A DNA stretch of 64,000 nt from Bacteroides pyogenes_A (GTDB lineage: Bacteria; Bacteroidota; Bacteroidia; Bacteroidales; Bacteroidaceae). Positions 44,635-53,689 of the stretch are shown here, piece by piece. Positions within the stretch are counted from its first letter, which is position 1. Every line of letters begins with the position of its first letter. The notes beneath the pieces are model-generated. The model did not search any database. It was given only the letters and a program-made list of their open reading frames with translations, and was not told where the DNA came from. The stretch is taken from the NCBI RefSeq assembly GCF_048595595.1, contig NZ_CP184347.1. One strand, given 5' to 3'. The position numbers were made by a program, and so were the translations under genes.

Positions 44635-47600
44635 ATGAAAAGAAAATTAATGCTGTTGTTGGCTTGCCTTTTTGTAGGTATAGGCCTGGTAACTGCCCAG
44701 ACACAGAAGGTCACAGGTGTTGTGATTTCCGAAGAAGATGGGCAGCCAGTTGTTGGTGCCTCCGTATTAGTAAAAGGTACTTCTCAAGGTACGATTACTG
44801 ATATGAATGGTAATTTTACTTTGCCCAATGTACCAAGTTCCGCAAAGACTTTGCAGATTTCGTACATTGGCATGCAGACACAGGAAGTAGCGATTAGATC
44901 AAATGTAAGGATTGTATTGAAATCTGATGCACAACAGATCGATGAAGTAATGGTAGTAGCTTATGGGACAGCAAAGAAGTCTTCTTTTACAGGTTCGGCA
45001 GCAACTGTTAAAGCAGACAAGATAGAACAACGCCAAGTCTCCAATATAACTGGAGCTATGTCCGGTATAGTAGCTGGTGTGCAGGTGACCAGTAGCAACT
45101 CCGGAGGACAGCCGGGAGTTGCGTCTAAATTGCGTATTCGCGGTGTAGGCTCAATGGCTGCTGGTAATGAGCCGTTGTATGTTATTGACGGGGTTCCTTT
45201 CGATGGAGACTTGTCTACTCTTAATCCTTCAGATATTGAGTCGACGACAGTGTTGAAAGATGCCGCCTCCAATGCTTTATATGGTGCTCGTGGTGCAAAC
45301 GGTGTTGTCCTGTTAACTACTAAAAAGGGAAAAATAGGAGATGCAGTTATTACTTTAGATGCAAAATGGGGAACTAATTCAAGAGCAGTTCCTAACTACG
45401 ATGTGCTCAAGAATCCGGCAACGTATTTGGAAAAAGCTTATGAAGCAATTTACAATAGCGTGTTCGGGACAAGTAAATATCCCACAGCGGAAGCTGCCCA
45501 TAAAAGGGCTAATGCCTTACTTCCGACTAATAGTGGCGGTGGATTGGGATACCAAATATATACTGTTCCGACCGGAGAGTATCTGATAGGTATGGATGGT
45601 AAGTTGAATCCCAAAGCGACATTGGGATATTCGGATGGGACTTACTATTATACACCGGACGATTGGTATAATGAATTATTTGATAAAGGTAATCTTCGTC
45701 AAGAATATAATGTCGCTATTTCTGGGGCTTCTGAAAAAATAAATTATTATATGTCTGCCGGCTATTTGGATGATAGCGGTTTGATTGCAGGATCGGGATT
45801 TAAACGCTATTCTACGCGAATAAAGGCTGACTATCAGGCAAAAAAATGGCTGAAGATCGGTGCGAATGTTGCTTATACAAACTATAATATGGAGTATCCG
45901 GCGAGTCAGGATAATAAGTCGGGCACTTCTTCTGCCAATTTATTTTATATAGCTAATAATATCGCTCCTATCTATCCGATGTATAGCCGTGATGCGGAAG
46001 GTAATATTCGAAAAGACAGCTATGGATTTACTGTATATGATTTTGGTGATCGAACTACCGGGGGGAAATTTAAACGTACATTCATGAGTGGATCTAATCC
46101 GGCTGTAATGGTGGAATTAGATAAGCGCAGTTATAAAGCTGATGTGTTAAGTAGCCGATGGTATGCTACTGTAAATTTATACGAAGGGTTAAAGTTTACT
46201 TATAACGTTGGTCTTGATGTAAATAATACAACTTATAGACGTTTGTACAATGCGTATTATGGACAATATGCCCAAGTAGGTGGTATCGTATATGCGGGCT
46301 CGAATCGCACATATGGTTTTAACCAGCAACAATTGCTTACTTATTTGAAAGAGTTTGGGAAGCACTCCTTTGATTTCCTTATCGGTCATGAAGCTTATGA
46401 CTATAAATATAATTATCTTAGAGGAAGTAAGGAAAAATTGTTTAACCCATCGATAATTGAGATTGATAATGCTATTAAAAACCCGTCAATAAATTCATAT
46501 ACTCATAATTATGCAACAGAAGGTTGGTTAAGTCGCGTTCAATATGATTATGATGGGAAATACATTTTTAGTGGCTCCTATCGTCGCGATGCCTCTTCGC
46601 GATTCTTGAAAGAAAATCGTTGGGGTAATTTCGGCTCCTTGGGAGGGGCTTGGGTGGCAACCAAGGAGGATTTTATGAAAAATCTTACTTGGATAGACTT
46701 CTTGAAGTTTAAAATAAGCTATGGGGTTCAGGGCAATGATGCTCTTCTTTTTGCAGATAAAGAGACACAGAACTATTATCCCTATATGGACCAATATAAG
46801 GTTTCTAATAACAATGATAATTTTGCTACATCTTTGGAGTATAAAGGAAACAAAACTATCACATGGGAAACGTCTTACTCTTTCAATACGGGATTTGATT
46901 TTACTTTATTCAAAGAGAAACTAAATGGAGGTATAGAATATTTTAATAGAAAGACTACTGATTTGTTATATTACATGCCTGTAAATCCATCGAATGGGTA
47001 TGCTTTTTATCCGAAGAATGTGGGCTCAATTTCTAATAGTGGGTTAGAGTTTGATCTGAATTACAATGTTGTAAAAAATAGAGACATAAATTGGAATGTA
47101 TATATTAATGCTACATTTATTAAAAATAAGATTAACGAACTAGCTCCGGAACTAGAGGGCCAATTAATTGATGGGAGCCGTATATATAAAGAGGGCAAAT
47201 CAATGTATCAAATGTATCTTAGGAAATATGCGGGAGTCAGTGAGAAGGGAGAGGCCCTTTACTATATCAAAACTAAAGATGCGGATGGGAAAGAAGTATT
47301 AGGCACTACTACCGAATGGAATAAGGCAGACCGTTTTGAAACAGGTGATTTATTATCTGATGTATATGGTGGATTCGGAACTACAATTAATGCTTATGGC
47401 TTCGATTTCTCTATTTCTTGTGCTTACCAGTTGGGAGGTAAGATATACGATGGAGCTTATGCCTCATTTATGCATCCGGGAAGTGCGTCTCGTGCCGGTC
47501 AAAACTGGCATAAGGATATTTTGAAGTCTTGGTCGGCGACAAACAGTAAAACAGATATTCCTCGAGTTAACGCATCCGATCAATACACAAATAGTGCTTC

Positions 47601-47844
47601 CGATCGATTTATTATAAGCTCTAATTACTTGGATATTACGAATATCACATTAGGATATACCTTGCCTGTCTCTTTGCTTAGAAAAGTCCAAGTGAATAGC
47701 TTACGCGTATATTTGGCAGCAGATAATGTGGCTCTCTTTTCCAAACGAAAAGGGCTTGATCCGCGGCAATCCTACACATCGGCCAATGCTTATACATATT
47801 CGCCCATGCGTACGATTTCTGGCGGTATAAAAATTACATTTTAG
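44635..47844 (+). CDS. SusC-like TonB-dependent transporter, expressed-orientation copy (rightward)
   Basis: A complete 1069-residue SusC. Signal peptide residues 1-21 (MLLLACLFVGIGLVTAQ), carboxypeptidase-like beta domain about 24-100 (TGVVISEEDGQPVVGASVLVKGTSQGTITDMNG), plug about 110-225 (EPLYVIDGVPFDG, TVLKDAASNALYGARGANGVVLLTTKKG), then a 22-strand barrel ending in GGIKITF. It imports glycans or peptides across the outer membrane with TonB energy. Residues 66-77 are encoded by the right inverted repeat; everything before it is the shared 5' end. SusD follows after 29 bp. Confidence 0.96.
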   Translation: MKRKLMLLLACLFVGIGLVTAQTQKVTGVVISEEDGQPVVGASVLVKGTSQGTITDMNGNFTLPNVPSSAKTLQISYIGMQTQEVAIRSNVRIVLKSDAQQIDEVMVVAYGTAKKSSFTGSAATVKADKIEQRQVSNITGAMSGIVAGVQVTSSNSGGQPGVASKLRIRGVGSMAAGNEPLYVIDGVPFDGDLSTLNPSDIESTTVLKDAASNALYGARGANGVVLLTTKKGKIGDAVITLDAKWGTNSRAVPNYDVLKNPATYLEKAYEAIYNSVFGTSKYPTAEAAHKRANALLPTNSGGGLGYQIYTVPTGEYLIGMDGKLNPKATLGYSDGTYYYTPDDWYNELFDKGNLRQEYNVAISGASEKINYYMSAGYLDDSGLIAGSGFKRYSTRIKADYQAKKWLKIGANVAYTNYNMEYPASQDNKSGTSSANLFYIANNIAPIYPMYSRDAEGNIRKDSYGFTVYDFGDRTTGGKFKRTFMSGSNPAVMVELDKRSYKADVLSSRWYATVNLYEGLKFTYNVGLDVNNTTYRRLYNAYYGQYAQVGGIVYAGSNRTYGFNQQQLLTYLKEFGKHSFDFLIGHEAYDYKYNYLRGSKEKLFNPSIIEIDNAIKNPSINSYTHNYATEGWLSRVQYDYDGKYIFSGSYRRDASSRFLKENRWGNFGSLGGAWVATKEDFMKNLTWIDFLKFKISYGVQGNDALLFADKETQNYYPYMDQYKVSNNNDNFATSLEYKGNKTITWETSYSFNTGFDFTLFKEKLNGGIEYFNRKTTDLLYYMPVNPSNGYAFYPKNVGSISNSGLEFDLNYNVVKNRDINWNVYINATFIKNKINELAPELEGQLIDGSRIYKEGKSMYQMYLRKYAGVSEKGEALYYIKTKDADGKEVLGTTTEWNKADRFETGDLLSDVYGGFGTTINAYGFDFSISCAYQLGGKIYDGAYASFMHPGSASRAGQNWHKDILKSWSATNSKTDIPRVNASDQYTNSASDRFIISSNYLDITNITLGYTLPVSLLRKVQVNSLRVYLAADNVALFSKRKGLDPRQSYTSANAYTYSPMRTISGGIKITF
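44831..44864 (+). repeat. 34-bp inverted recombination repeat, right copy (IRR)
   Basis: Perfect inverse copy of 42726-42759. It is located in codons 66-77 of the rightward susC, in the same reading phase as in the leftward gene, so recombination preserves the frame. Confidence 0.93.
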
Positions 47845-47873
47845 AATCTTGTAATATTTAAATATTTAAGAAT

Positions 47874-49505
47874 ATGAATAAGTATAAGAAGTTTATATAT
47901 ATCCTTCCCACAGCTTTTTTAATGTTGGCGGTTTCATGCACAGATCTTGATGCAGTCCCTGAAGGAGGAACTATGACAACGGATCAAAAAGAAAAGGTTC
48001 AATCTTCCGATCCGTCTAAATTGGAGGCTGATGTGACAGCACTCTCGGCATTGCTTACAAAGTATGGAGCTATTTATGACTGGGCTGGAAGAATGAATCA
48101 TTTTGACTTTGGTTTTTCTTCTGTCTGCTTGATGTTAGATACAAGTGGGATGGATATGCCTTCAGAAAATACCGGATATAATTGGTATAATGATGAACTG
48201 TTAATGACAGATCGTACTGAGACTGGGCGTGTAACATATTTTATGTGGAATCAGTTTTATAGTCATATAAAAAAGTGTAATGATATTTTGCAAATAGCTC
48301 CCTCAAATACAGAAAGTGTGCTATTGAAAAAATATCGTGGACAAGCACTTGCCAATCGTGCATGGGCTTATTTGAATTTGATACAAATTTATCAGTTTAC
48401 ATACAAGGGCCATGAGGAAGCTCCTGGAGTACCTGTTATTACCGAAGATATGACTGTTGAGCAAATCAATAATAATCCGCGTGCATCGGTGAAGAATGTG
48501 TATACACGTATCATGGAGGATTTGAATGAGGCTGTTACTTTATTAACTGAAGATCGTTCTGATAAATCACAGGTGAACCTGAATGTAGCATACGGAATTC
48601 GTGCACGTGCTAATCTGTTGATGAATAATTGGCAAGCTGCGGCAGAAGATGCGGGAAAGGCTCTTTTGGGATACTCTCCTTACTCAAGAGAAGCAGTAAG
48701 CAAACCGACATTCAATGATGCAAAAGATAATGATTCATGGCTATGGGCAAGTATCGTGACTGAAGAAAATGATATTGTAAAATCAGGTATATTGAATTTC
48801 CCATCCATGATGTGTTCTTTTACAGGTAATGGGTATTCCCCCGGTTATGCCGCACGCTATATAAACAGTAAATTATATGATCAAATTCCTGAAACAGATG
48901 TAAGAAAAGGATGGTGGGCTGAAGCGGAAGAAGTAATAGAGAATGGAGAGCTTGTAGGTTATGATTTTACAAAGTCTCGTAATGTAGACTGGACTTGGAA
49001 AATTAATGAGGGAGGGAAAGATTATAATATTGCTGAATATTTAGGTTGGAGAGCACCTTATTTGAACGTTAAGTTTGGTCCATATAAGAATATTTATAAT
49101 AATCCGACTAATGCATGTGATTTTCCATTGATGCGGGCTGAAGAAATGATATTGATTAGGGCTGAAGCCTTTGCACAGCAGGGCAAGAATGGAGAGGCAG
49201 CAATTGCTCTGAAAGAATTGATGAAAGAACGAGATAAAAGTTGGAATGAGGCAAGTGTGACGGTTGATGATATCTGGCTTCAACGCCGGATTGAACTTTG
49301 GGGTGAAGGTTTTTCTTTTTTTGATCTTATGCGTTTGAAGAAACCATTGGACAGAACAGAAGCAAATTATCCTGCAGCTGCCGCTTTCAATCTTCCGGCA
49401 GAGTCTCAAATATTTTTATGGTTGATTCCGGAGGATGAAATTAATCAAAACAAAGGACTTAATAAAGAGGACAATAATCCCATAGCGACTATTCCTAAAC
49501 CGTAG
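47874..49505 (+). CDS. SusD/RagB-like glycan-binding lipoprotein (rightward pair)
   Basis: A 543-residue lipoprotein with leader ending LMLAVSCTDLD (Cys about 22). SusD helices are visible (FMWNQFYSHIKKCNDILQIAP, YRGQALANRAWAYLNLIQIYQFTY, LNVAYGIRARANLLMNNW, RAEEMILIRAEAFAQQ) and the C-terminal RRIELWGEGFSFFDLMRLKKPLDR. It caps the SusC channel at the cell surface. It is cotranscribed with the rightward susC and is followed by strong inverted repeats. The two SusD proteins differ greatly in length and sequence, which suggests different ligands. Confidence 0.95.
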   Translation: MNKYKKFIYILPTAFLMLAVSCTDLDAVPEGGTMTTDQKEKVQSSDPSKLEADVTALSALLTKYGAIYDWAGRMNHFDFGFSSVCLMLDTSGMDMPSENTGYNWYNDELLMTDRTETGRVTYFMWNQFYSHIKKCNDILQIAPSNTESVLLKKYRGQALANRAWAYLNLIQIYQFTYKGHEEAPGVPVITEDMTVEQINNNPRASVKNVYTRIMEDLNEAVTLLTEDRSDKSQVNLNVAYGIRARANLLMNNWQAAAEDAGKALLGYSPYSREAVSKPTFNDAKDNDSWLWASIVTEENDIVKSGILNFPSMMCSFTGNGYSPGYAARYINSKLYDQIPETDVRKGWWAEAEEVIENGELVGYDFTKSRNVDWTWKINEGGKDYNIAEYLGWRAPYLNVKFGPYKNIYNNPTNACDFPLMRAEEMILIRAEAFAQQGKNGEAAIALKELMKERDKSWNEASVTVDDIWLQRRIELWGEGFSFFDLMRLKKPLDRTEANYPAAAAFNLPAESQIFLWLIPEDEINQNKGLNKEDNNPIATIPKP

Positions 49506-49857
49506 AAGTTGTTTATTATAAGGGCCGTTTAGGAGATCTGAAAGTTTTATGCCAAACTTTTCAATGTTAGATGCTTAATCCTTCTCAATATTATAAATAG
49601 GGATATTCGCATATAATAATATTAAAGCCAACTAACTCGCAATAAATTAGTTGGCTTTAATATTATTATATGCGAATATCCCTAACATTGAAAAGAGTAG
49701 AAAAAGAAAAAAACAAAGAGTGAGCTTCAAGTTTGGCAACATCACTCTTTGCTTTATAGAAAATTGAGACATTTTCTGAATATCCCACCTTAATAATCAA
49801 AATGCCAACACCGAATCCTTGAAATTGCAGGCTTATAGAACAGTTTACCGTGATTTC
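49506..49857. other. non-coding stretch of nested inverted repeats after susD
   Basis: About 350 bp with the 36-bp perfect hairpin, outer 14-bp arms, and a 10-bp CAAAGAGTGA/TCACTCTTTG hairpin (about 49710-49750). No gene is seen. Confidence 0.6.
49557..49695 (+). terminator. very long hairpin downstream of susCD, possible terminator or MITE remnant
   Basis: Perfect 36-bp arms at 49600-49635 and 49647-49682 surround an 11-nt loop. Outer arms of 14 bp (CTTTTCAATGTTAG at 49557-49570 and its complement at 49682-49695) continue the palindrome, interrupted on the left by 29 bp. It probably ends the susCD transcript; its length is far above a normal terminator. Confidence 0.6.
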
Positions 49858-50511
49858 TCAATTCATCAACATTCCATCTTTTACGATATCGGTCAATATC
49901 GGTTTCACACCACTGACGAAACACTCAACCGCGATAACCATCAGAATGAGTCCCATCAGACGCATCATTACATTGTTCCCCGTTTCACCGAGCAAATCGA
50001 CCAAGCGCGTGGAAGCGCGAAGAATGAAAAAAGTAAGTAAATAGATAAAGGCAATTGTACCGATAAGCACTCCTTTCATTTCATAGGTATGCGCGTCTTG
50101 CATCAGTACTATGGCATTGGCAATAGCGCCCGGACCGCAAAGCATAGGTATGCCGAGGGGAGTTATGGAAATATCATCCGCATAGGTTTTAATTTCCTCA
50201 TCTGTCAGCTTCATGGGTGTATATCGGGCCTGCAACATGTCGAATCCTATTTTGAAGATGATAAATCCACCCGCAACACGAAAGCCGTTGGTAGAAATCC
50301 CGAAAAATTTGAAAAGGAACTGTCCCGCAAAAGCAAACACCATTAAAGTGGCAAACGAAACAATGGTAGCGCGACGCACAATACTTTGCCGTTCGGCATC
50401 GGTCATGCCGCGAGTCATGGTGAGAAAAACCGGCATCGTACCCAGAGGATTGGTCAAAGTAAAAAAGGAAGTGAGGCAGAGTAAAGCGAATGATAAAAGT
50501 GCGGTATCCAT
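49858..50511 (-). CDS. MarC family integral membrane protein
   Basis: A 217-residue membrane protein with six helices. MarC/UPF0056 marks are FFTLTNPLGTMPVFLTMTRGMT, GFRVAGGFIIFKIGFDML and PLGIPMLCGPGAIANAIVLM. Members are annotated as NAAT amino-acid transporters, although direct evidence is thin. It is a single gene facing the susCD terminator region. Confidence 0.9.
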   Translation of the reverse strand: MDTALLSFALLCLTSFFTLTNPLGTMPVFLTMTRGMTDAERQSIVRRATIVSFATLMVFAFAGQFLFKFFGISTNGFRVAGGFIIFKIGFDMLQARYTPMKLTDEEIKTYADDISITPLGIPMLCGPGAIANAIVLMQDAHTYEMKGVLIGTIAFIYLLTFFILRASTRLVDLLGETGNNVMMRLMGLILMVIAVECFVSGVKPILTDIVKDGMLMN

Positions 50512-50571
50512 AATTTTGTCTTTTTATGCGTTGATTATTTTCAGACAAAAATACGATTAAATATACTAAAG

Positions 50572-51264
50572 TTACAACAAATTTATCAAATCTTTTAAAG
50601 ACCGGATATGATAAGTAGGATGAAAAGGAAATTCCGTACGCCCCGTAACATTATAAAAAACTTGATGCATCCCTACGCCCTTGGCCCCGGTAATATCGGC
50701 TTCCCAACTGTCGCCTATCATCAACGAATCGCGCAATCCTGATTGAGTGGCGGATAAAGCAAAATGAAAAATCTCCGGCCAAGGTTTCATCACTCCCAAA
50801 TCTTCGGACAAGATAAGTTTTTTAAAATAACCGTCTACTCCCGACGCACACATCTTACGCCATTGCAACTCTCGAAATCCGTTCGAAAGTATATACAGAT
50901 TGTATCGTGGCGCCAAATACTCCAGCACTTCTTTCGCATGGGGCATTAAGCCGCTTTTGGTGGGAATGATTGAAAAGAAATCGGCAGAATACCGTTTCGC
51001 CAACGCCTCATCATGAATTCCTACAGATTGCAAGGGATAAAAGAAACGCATGCTGTTGAGCTCGTCTTTGCTAATCTTGCCTTCTCCGTATTCGTTCCAG
51101 AGCTCCACATTCTTTTGTTCATAAAGGGTGTAAAAATGGTCGAACGAATCGAAGAAACGGTCAAAATGATTTGCGCAATATACTTCTTCGAAAGTGTCGC
51201 GCGCGTTCTTGGAAAAAGCCCAGATGGTGTCGTCCAGATCAAAAAATATGTTTTTATATCTCAC
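50572..51264 (-). CDS. HAD-superfamily hydrolase, YjjG type
   Basis: A 230-residue HAD phosphatase. Motif I is FFDLDDTIWAFSKNARDTF, motif II YILSNGFRELQWRKM, motif III with KPWPEIFHFAL, motif IV MIGDSWEADITGAKGVGM. The ordering and the cap match YjjG, a house-cleaning nucleotidase for non-canonical pyrimidine nucleotides. It is a single leftward gene; the exact substrate is not certain. Confidence 0.88.
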   Translation of the reverse strand: MRYKNIFFDLDDTIWAFSKNARDTFEEVYCANHFDRFFDSFDHFYTLYEQKNVELWNEYGEGKISKDELNSMRFFYPLQSVGIHDEALAKRYSADFFSIIPTKSGLMPHAKEVLEYLAPRYNLYILSNGFRELQWRKMCASGVDGYFKKLILSEDLGVMKPWPEIFHFALSATQSGLRDSLMIGDSWEADITGAKGVGMHQVFYNVTGRTEFPFHPTYHIRSLKDLINLL

Positions 51265-51350
51265 GTAAATAATGAATAAATAGAATAGCCGGTGTGCAAA
51301 TTCAGAGGCATCGGCACATCGGCTATTCAGTTACAAGAAATAGTCTTCGT

Positions 51351-52205
51351 TTATTTCACCAAAATAACCAAGTATTTGGATACGCTCCAGAAATCGGCAG
51401 CTTCTTTGATTTTAAAAGTCAACTGTCCTTTATCGTCTTTCACGAATTCATAAGAACCTGCGGGGTGATTGGTCAGCAACTCCGCGCGCTTCGAATAAAG
51501 CTTGATTTCTTTTGTTGTACGGATGTCTATTTGAGTAAAATAATCTTTATTGAAATCCGCGCTCTTCAACACGTCTCCGCTTTTCAGAATCTTCTGGTCT
51601 TTCAGCTCTGATTTCGTACCGAACACAAACCAAGCAGTGTTCAGACTCTTGTCTTGCTCGGCGACAGTCTTGGATTTTGCTTCGTTTTCCGAAGTTAAAG
51701 CTTCTTTGGCAGCCGACAAATCGCTGACAGCCGCATCCAATTCTTGAATACGAATGTTCTTGGAAGCCAGCTCAACCTGAAGTTCTTCAATACGTTGCTG
51801 CTTGGTATTCAGCTCGGCAGTCAACGATTCTACCGCTTTTTTCAGTTGGGTAGAGCTGTATTTGCTGTTCTTGAGTTGCGACTGCAATTTCTCAATCTGA
51901 GCCTTATTCTCTTCCATCTGTTTAGTGATAAACTCGATATCGGCAGCAATCTTCTGCTTTGCGCTTGCCGAATTCTCGGTAATGGTGCCACGCTGCAAAT
52001 CCACACGGCTTTCGGCAGCGTTGATCTTACGGAACCCTTCCTGAATTTCATTGAAAGTTCCCATCATATCATCCAGTTCCGCATTACGCTGTGTCAATTC
52101 CAATAAAAGAGAGTCATTTTGGGCTTTCAAACCTTTTCCGCCCTTTAACCCGTCGCACGAAGCCAACATGGCCCCGCATACAAATAAAACTACTAACTTT
52201 TTCAT
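51351..52205 (-). CDS. coiled-coil lipoprotein of unknown function
   Basis: A 284-residue lipoprotein. The leader MKKLVVLFVCGAMLASCDG has a lipobox with Cys 17. Residues about 30-195 are a long coiled coil (EENKAQIEKLQSQLKNSKYSS, ELNTKQQRIEELQVELASKNIRIQELDAAVSDL), followed by a beta-rich C-terminal domain (NTAWFVFGTKSELKDQKILKSGDVLKS, FWSVSKYLVILVK). It probably spans part of the periplasm; function unknown. rsmI lies just upstream on the same strand. Confidence 0.78.
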   Translation of the reverse strand: MKKLVVLFVCGAMLASCDGLKGGKGLKAQNDSLLLELTQRNAELDDMMGTFNEIQEGFRKINAAESRVDLQRGTITENSASAKQKIAADIEFITKQMEENKAQIEKLQSQLKNSKYSSTQLKKAVESLTAELNTKQQRIEELQVELASKNIRIQELDAAVSDLSAAKEALTSENEAKSKTVAEQDKSLNTAWFVFGTKSELKDQKILKSGDVLKSADFNKDYFTQIDIRTTKEIKLYSKRAELLTNHPAGSYEFVKDDKGQLTFKIKEAADFWSVSKYLVILVK

Positions 52206-52233
52206 ACATTTAATTTTTTAAATAAAGTTATTT

Positions 52234-52908
52234 TTAAATGTCTATTCCTGCTAATACTATCACAATTTCTCCTCGCGGTTCGATAGCGGTAAAGTGTTCT
52301 ACCAATTCACCCAAAGTTCCACGAACTGTCTCTTCATGAAGTTTGGATATCTCCCGCGAAACCGAAGCCGGGCGTTCAGCGCCGAAACATTCGACAAATT
52401 GGTTCAATGTCTTCAGCAAGCGATGCGGTGATTCATAAAAGACCATCGTACGCTTTTCATCGGCCAAAGCTTTCAAACGAGTTTGCCGCCCTTTTTTCTG
52501 AGGCAGAAAACCTTCGAAACAAAACTTTTCATTCGGCAATCCCGACGATACCAACGCCGGAACAAAAGCCGTCGCTCCCGGAAGGCACTGTACTTCGATT
52601 CCGTTGCGGACACATTCGCGAACAACCAAAAAGCCCGGATCGGAAATTCCCGGCGTACCCGCGTCCGAAATCAAAGCCACCGTTTCACCCGCCTTTATTC
52701 TATTAACAACACTCTCCACCGTCTTATGTTCATTAAACTTGTGGTGAGATTGCATGGAATTCTTTATTTCAAAATGCTTCAGCAAAACTCCCGAAGTACG
52801 CGTATCTTCGGCTAAAATCAAATCGGCCTCTTTCAAAACCTTGATGGCACGAAAGGTCATATCTTCCAAGTTTCCTACCGGTGTAGGCACTACATACAAT
52901 TTTCCCAT
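52234..52908 (-). CDS. rsmI: 16S rRNA 2'-O-ribose C1402 methyltransferase
   Basis: A 224-residue tetrapyrrole-methylase-fold enzyme: LYVVPTPVGNLEDMTFRAIKVLKEADLILAEDTRTSGVLLKHF, LISDAGTPGISDPGFLVV, PGATAFVPALVSSGLP, FYESPHRL. It modifies C1402 of 16S rRNA using SAM. It is slightly shorter than the E. coli protein (about 286 residues), lacking the C-terminal extension as in many Bacteroidetes. Its start overlaps the upstream gene by 19 bp. Confidence 0.94.
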   Translation of the reverse strand: MGKLYVVPTPVGNLEDMTFRAIKVLKEADLILAEDTRTSGVLLKHFEIKNSMQSHHKFNEHKTVESVVNRIKAGETVALISDAGTPGISDPGFLVVRECVRNGIEVQCLPGATAFVPALVSSGLPNEKFCFEGFLPQKKGRQTRLKALADEKRTMVFYESPHRLLKTLNQFVECFGAERPASVSREISKLHEETVRGTLGELVEHFTAIEPRGEIVIVLAGIDI

Positions 52909-53483
52909 ACCTTTCGATTATGCCGGTTGATTATAAAATATTTTTTCAGCAACTCCAAGAAATCGTTCATCGCTTCGTTTTCCTCCCCTTCTTCCAACTT
53001 TGCTTTCGATGAAAGAAAAGCAACGGCGGCATGATAAGAATTCATGGCTGAAATCTGTTCGACCACACGATTCATCAGTTCGTTGTCTCCTCCGAAAATC
53101 TCGCGCGAGAAACGAAAAGAATCATTCAAGCTGATGGAACGTCTCAAGTCGACAGCAGGTAGAATGCTGTCCCCCAACACGGAGTTGCGATTCAAAGCCT
53201 CCCCTTCTTTCACCATCTGCGCTGTTTCGGCTTCAAGTTCGCAAGATACGGAGAGCGGATTATCCGCCACATAAGCAGCTACCGACTCTTTAGTATCCGA
53301 AGCAACTTCTCCGCAATCGGCATTCAACTCTTTCAACAATTCGTCCAGCCTTCCACGCATCTGCAACACATTCCGCGCCATCAGTTCGCGAAAAACCGTG
53401 GTAGGTGTTTTCGAAAAAGAATCTGCAAGGCATTTAAGCTCCTGAACATCCAGTTCTATATCTGTCAACAACTGTCGTTTCAT
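52890..53483 (-). CDS. conserved hypothetical protein upstream of rsmI
   Basis: A 197-residue soluble, helical and acidic protein (MKRQLLTDIELDVQELKCLADSF, DDLLKELN-like helices, DSILPAVDLRRSISLNDSFRFSREIFGGDNELM, DFLELLKKYFI). The SISLNDSFRFSREIFGGD stretch is typical of a Bacteroidales family of unknown function. It overlaps rsmI by 19 bp, so translational coupling is likely. The IS982 copy 2 sits about 200 bp upstream of its start, possibly affecting its promoter. Confidence 0.75.
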   Translation of the reverse strand: MKRQLLTDIELDVQELKCLADSFSKTPTTVFRELMARNVLQMRGRLDELLKELNADCGEVASDTKESVAAYVADNPLSVSCELEAETAQMVKEGEALNRNSVLGDSILPAVDLRRSISLNDSFRFSREIFGGDNELMNRVVEQISAMNSYHAAVAFLSSKAKLEEGEENEAMNDFLELLKKYFIINRHNRKVWENCM

Positions 53484-53689
53484 CCTCTTTTCTCTGAATT
53501 ATCATGCGAATGTATGAATAAATTAGCCAAAACCTTTAAAACATCCCGATTATTTAACGGTTCTTAAACTAAATGTGCAGTTAAAAACTGTATTGAAAAT
53601 GAGTAAAAAACAAACAAAAACAACGTTTTATAGAAAACCCTTCCATGAAATTGAAGTAAGAAAATCGAAACTAATTCAACGCTATTTTA

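Larger units (their letters stand above)
42760..44830. mobile_element. 2.07-kb invertible segment of the susC switch
   Basis: The segment lies between perfect inverted 34-bp repeats embedded in two divergent susC genes. It carries the tyrosine recombinase on the minus strand, a palindromic 74-bp repeat, one susC promoter and the first 195 bp of the rightward susC. Inversion would transfer the promoter and signal-peptide region to the other susC. Inversion itself is inferred, not observed. Confidence 0.85.
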
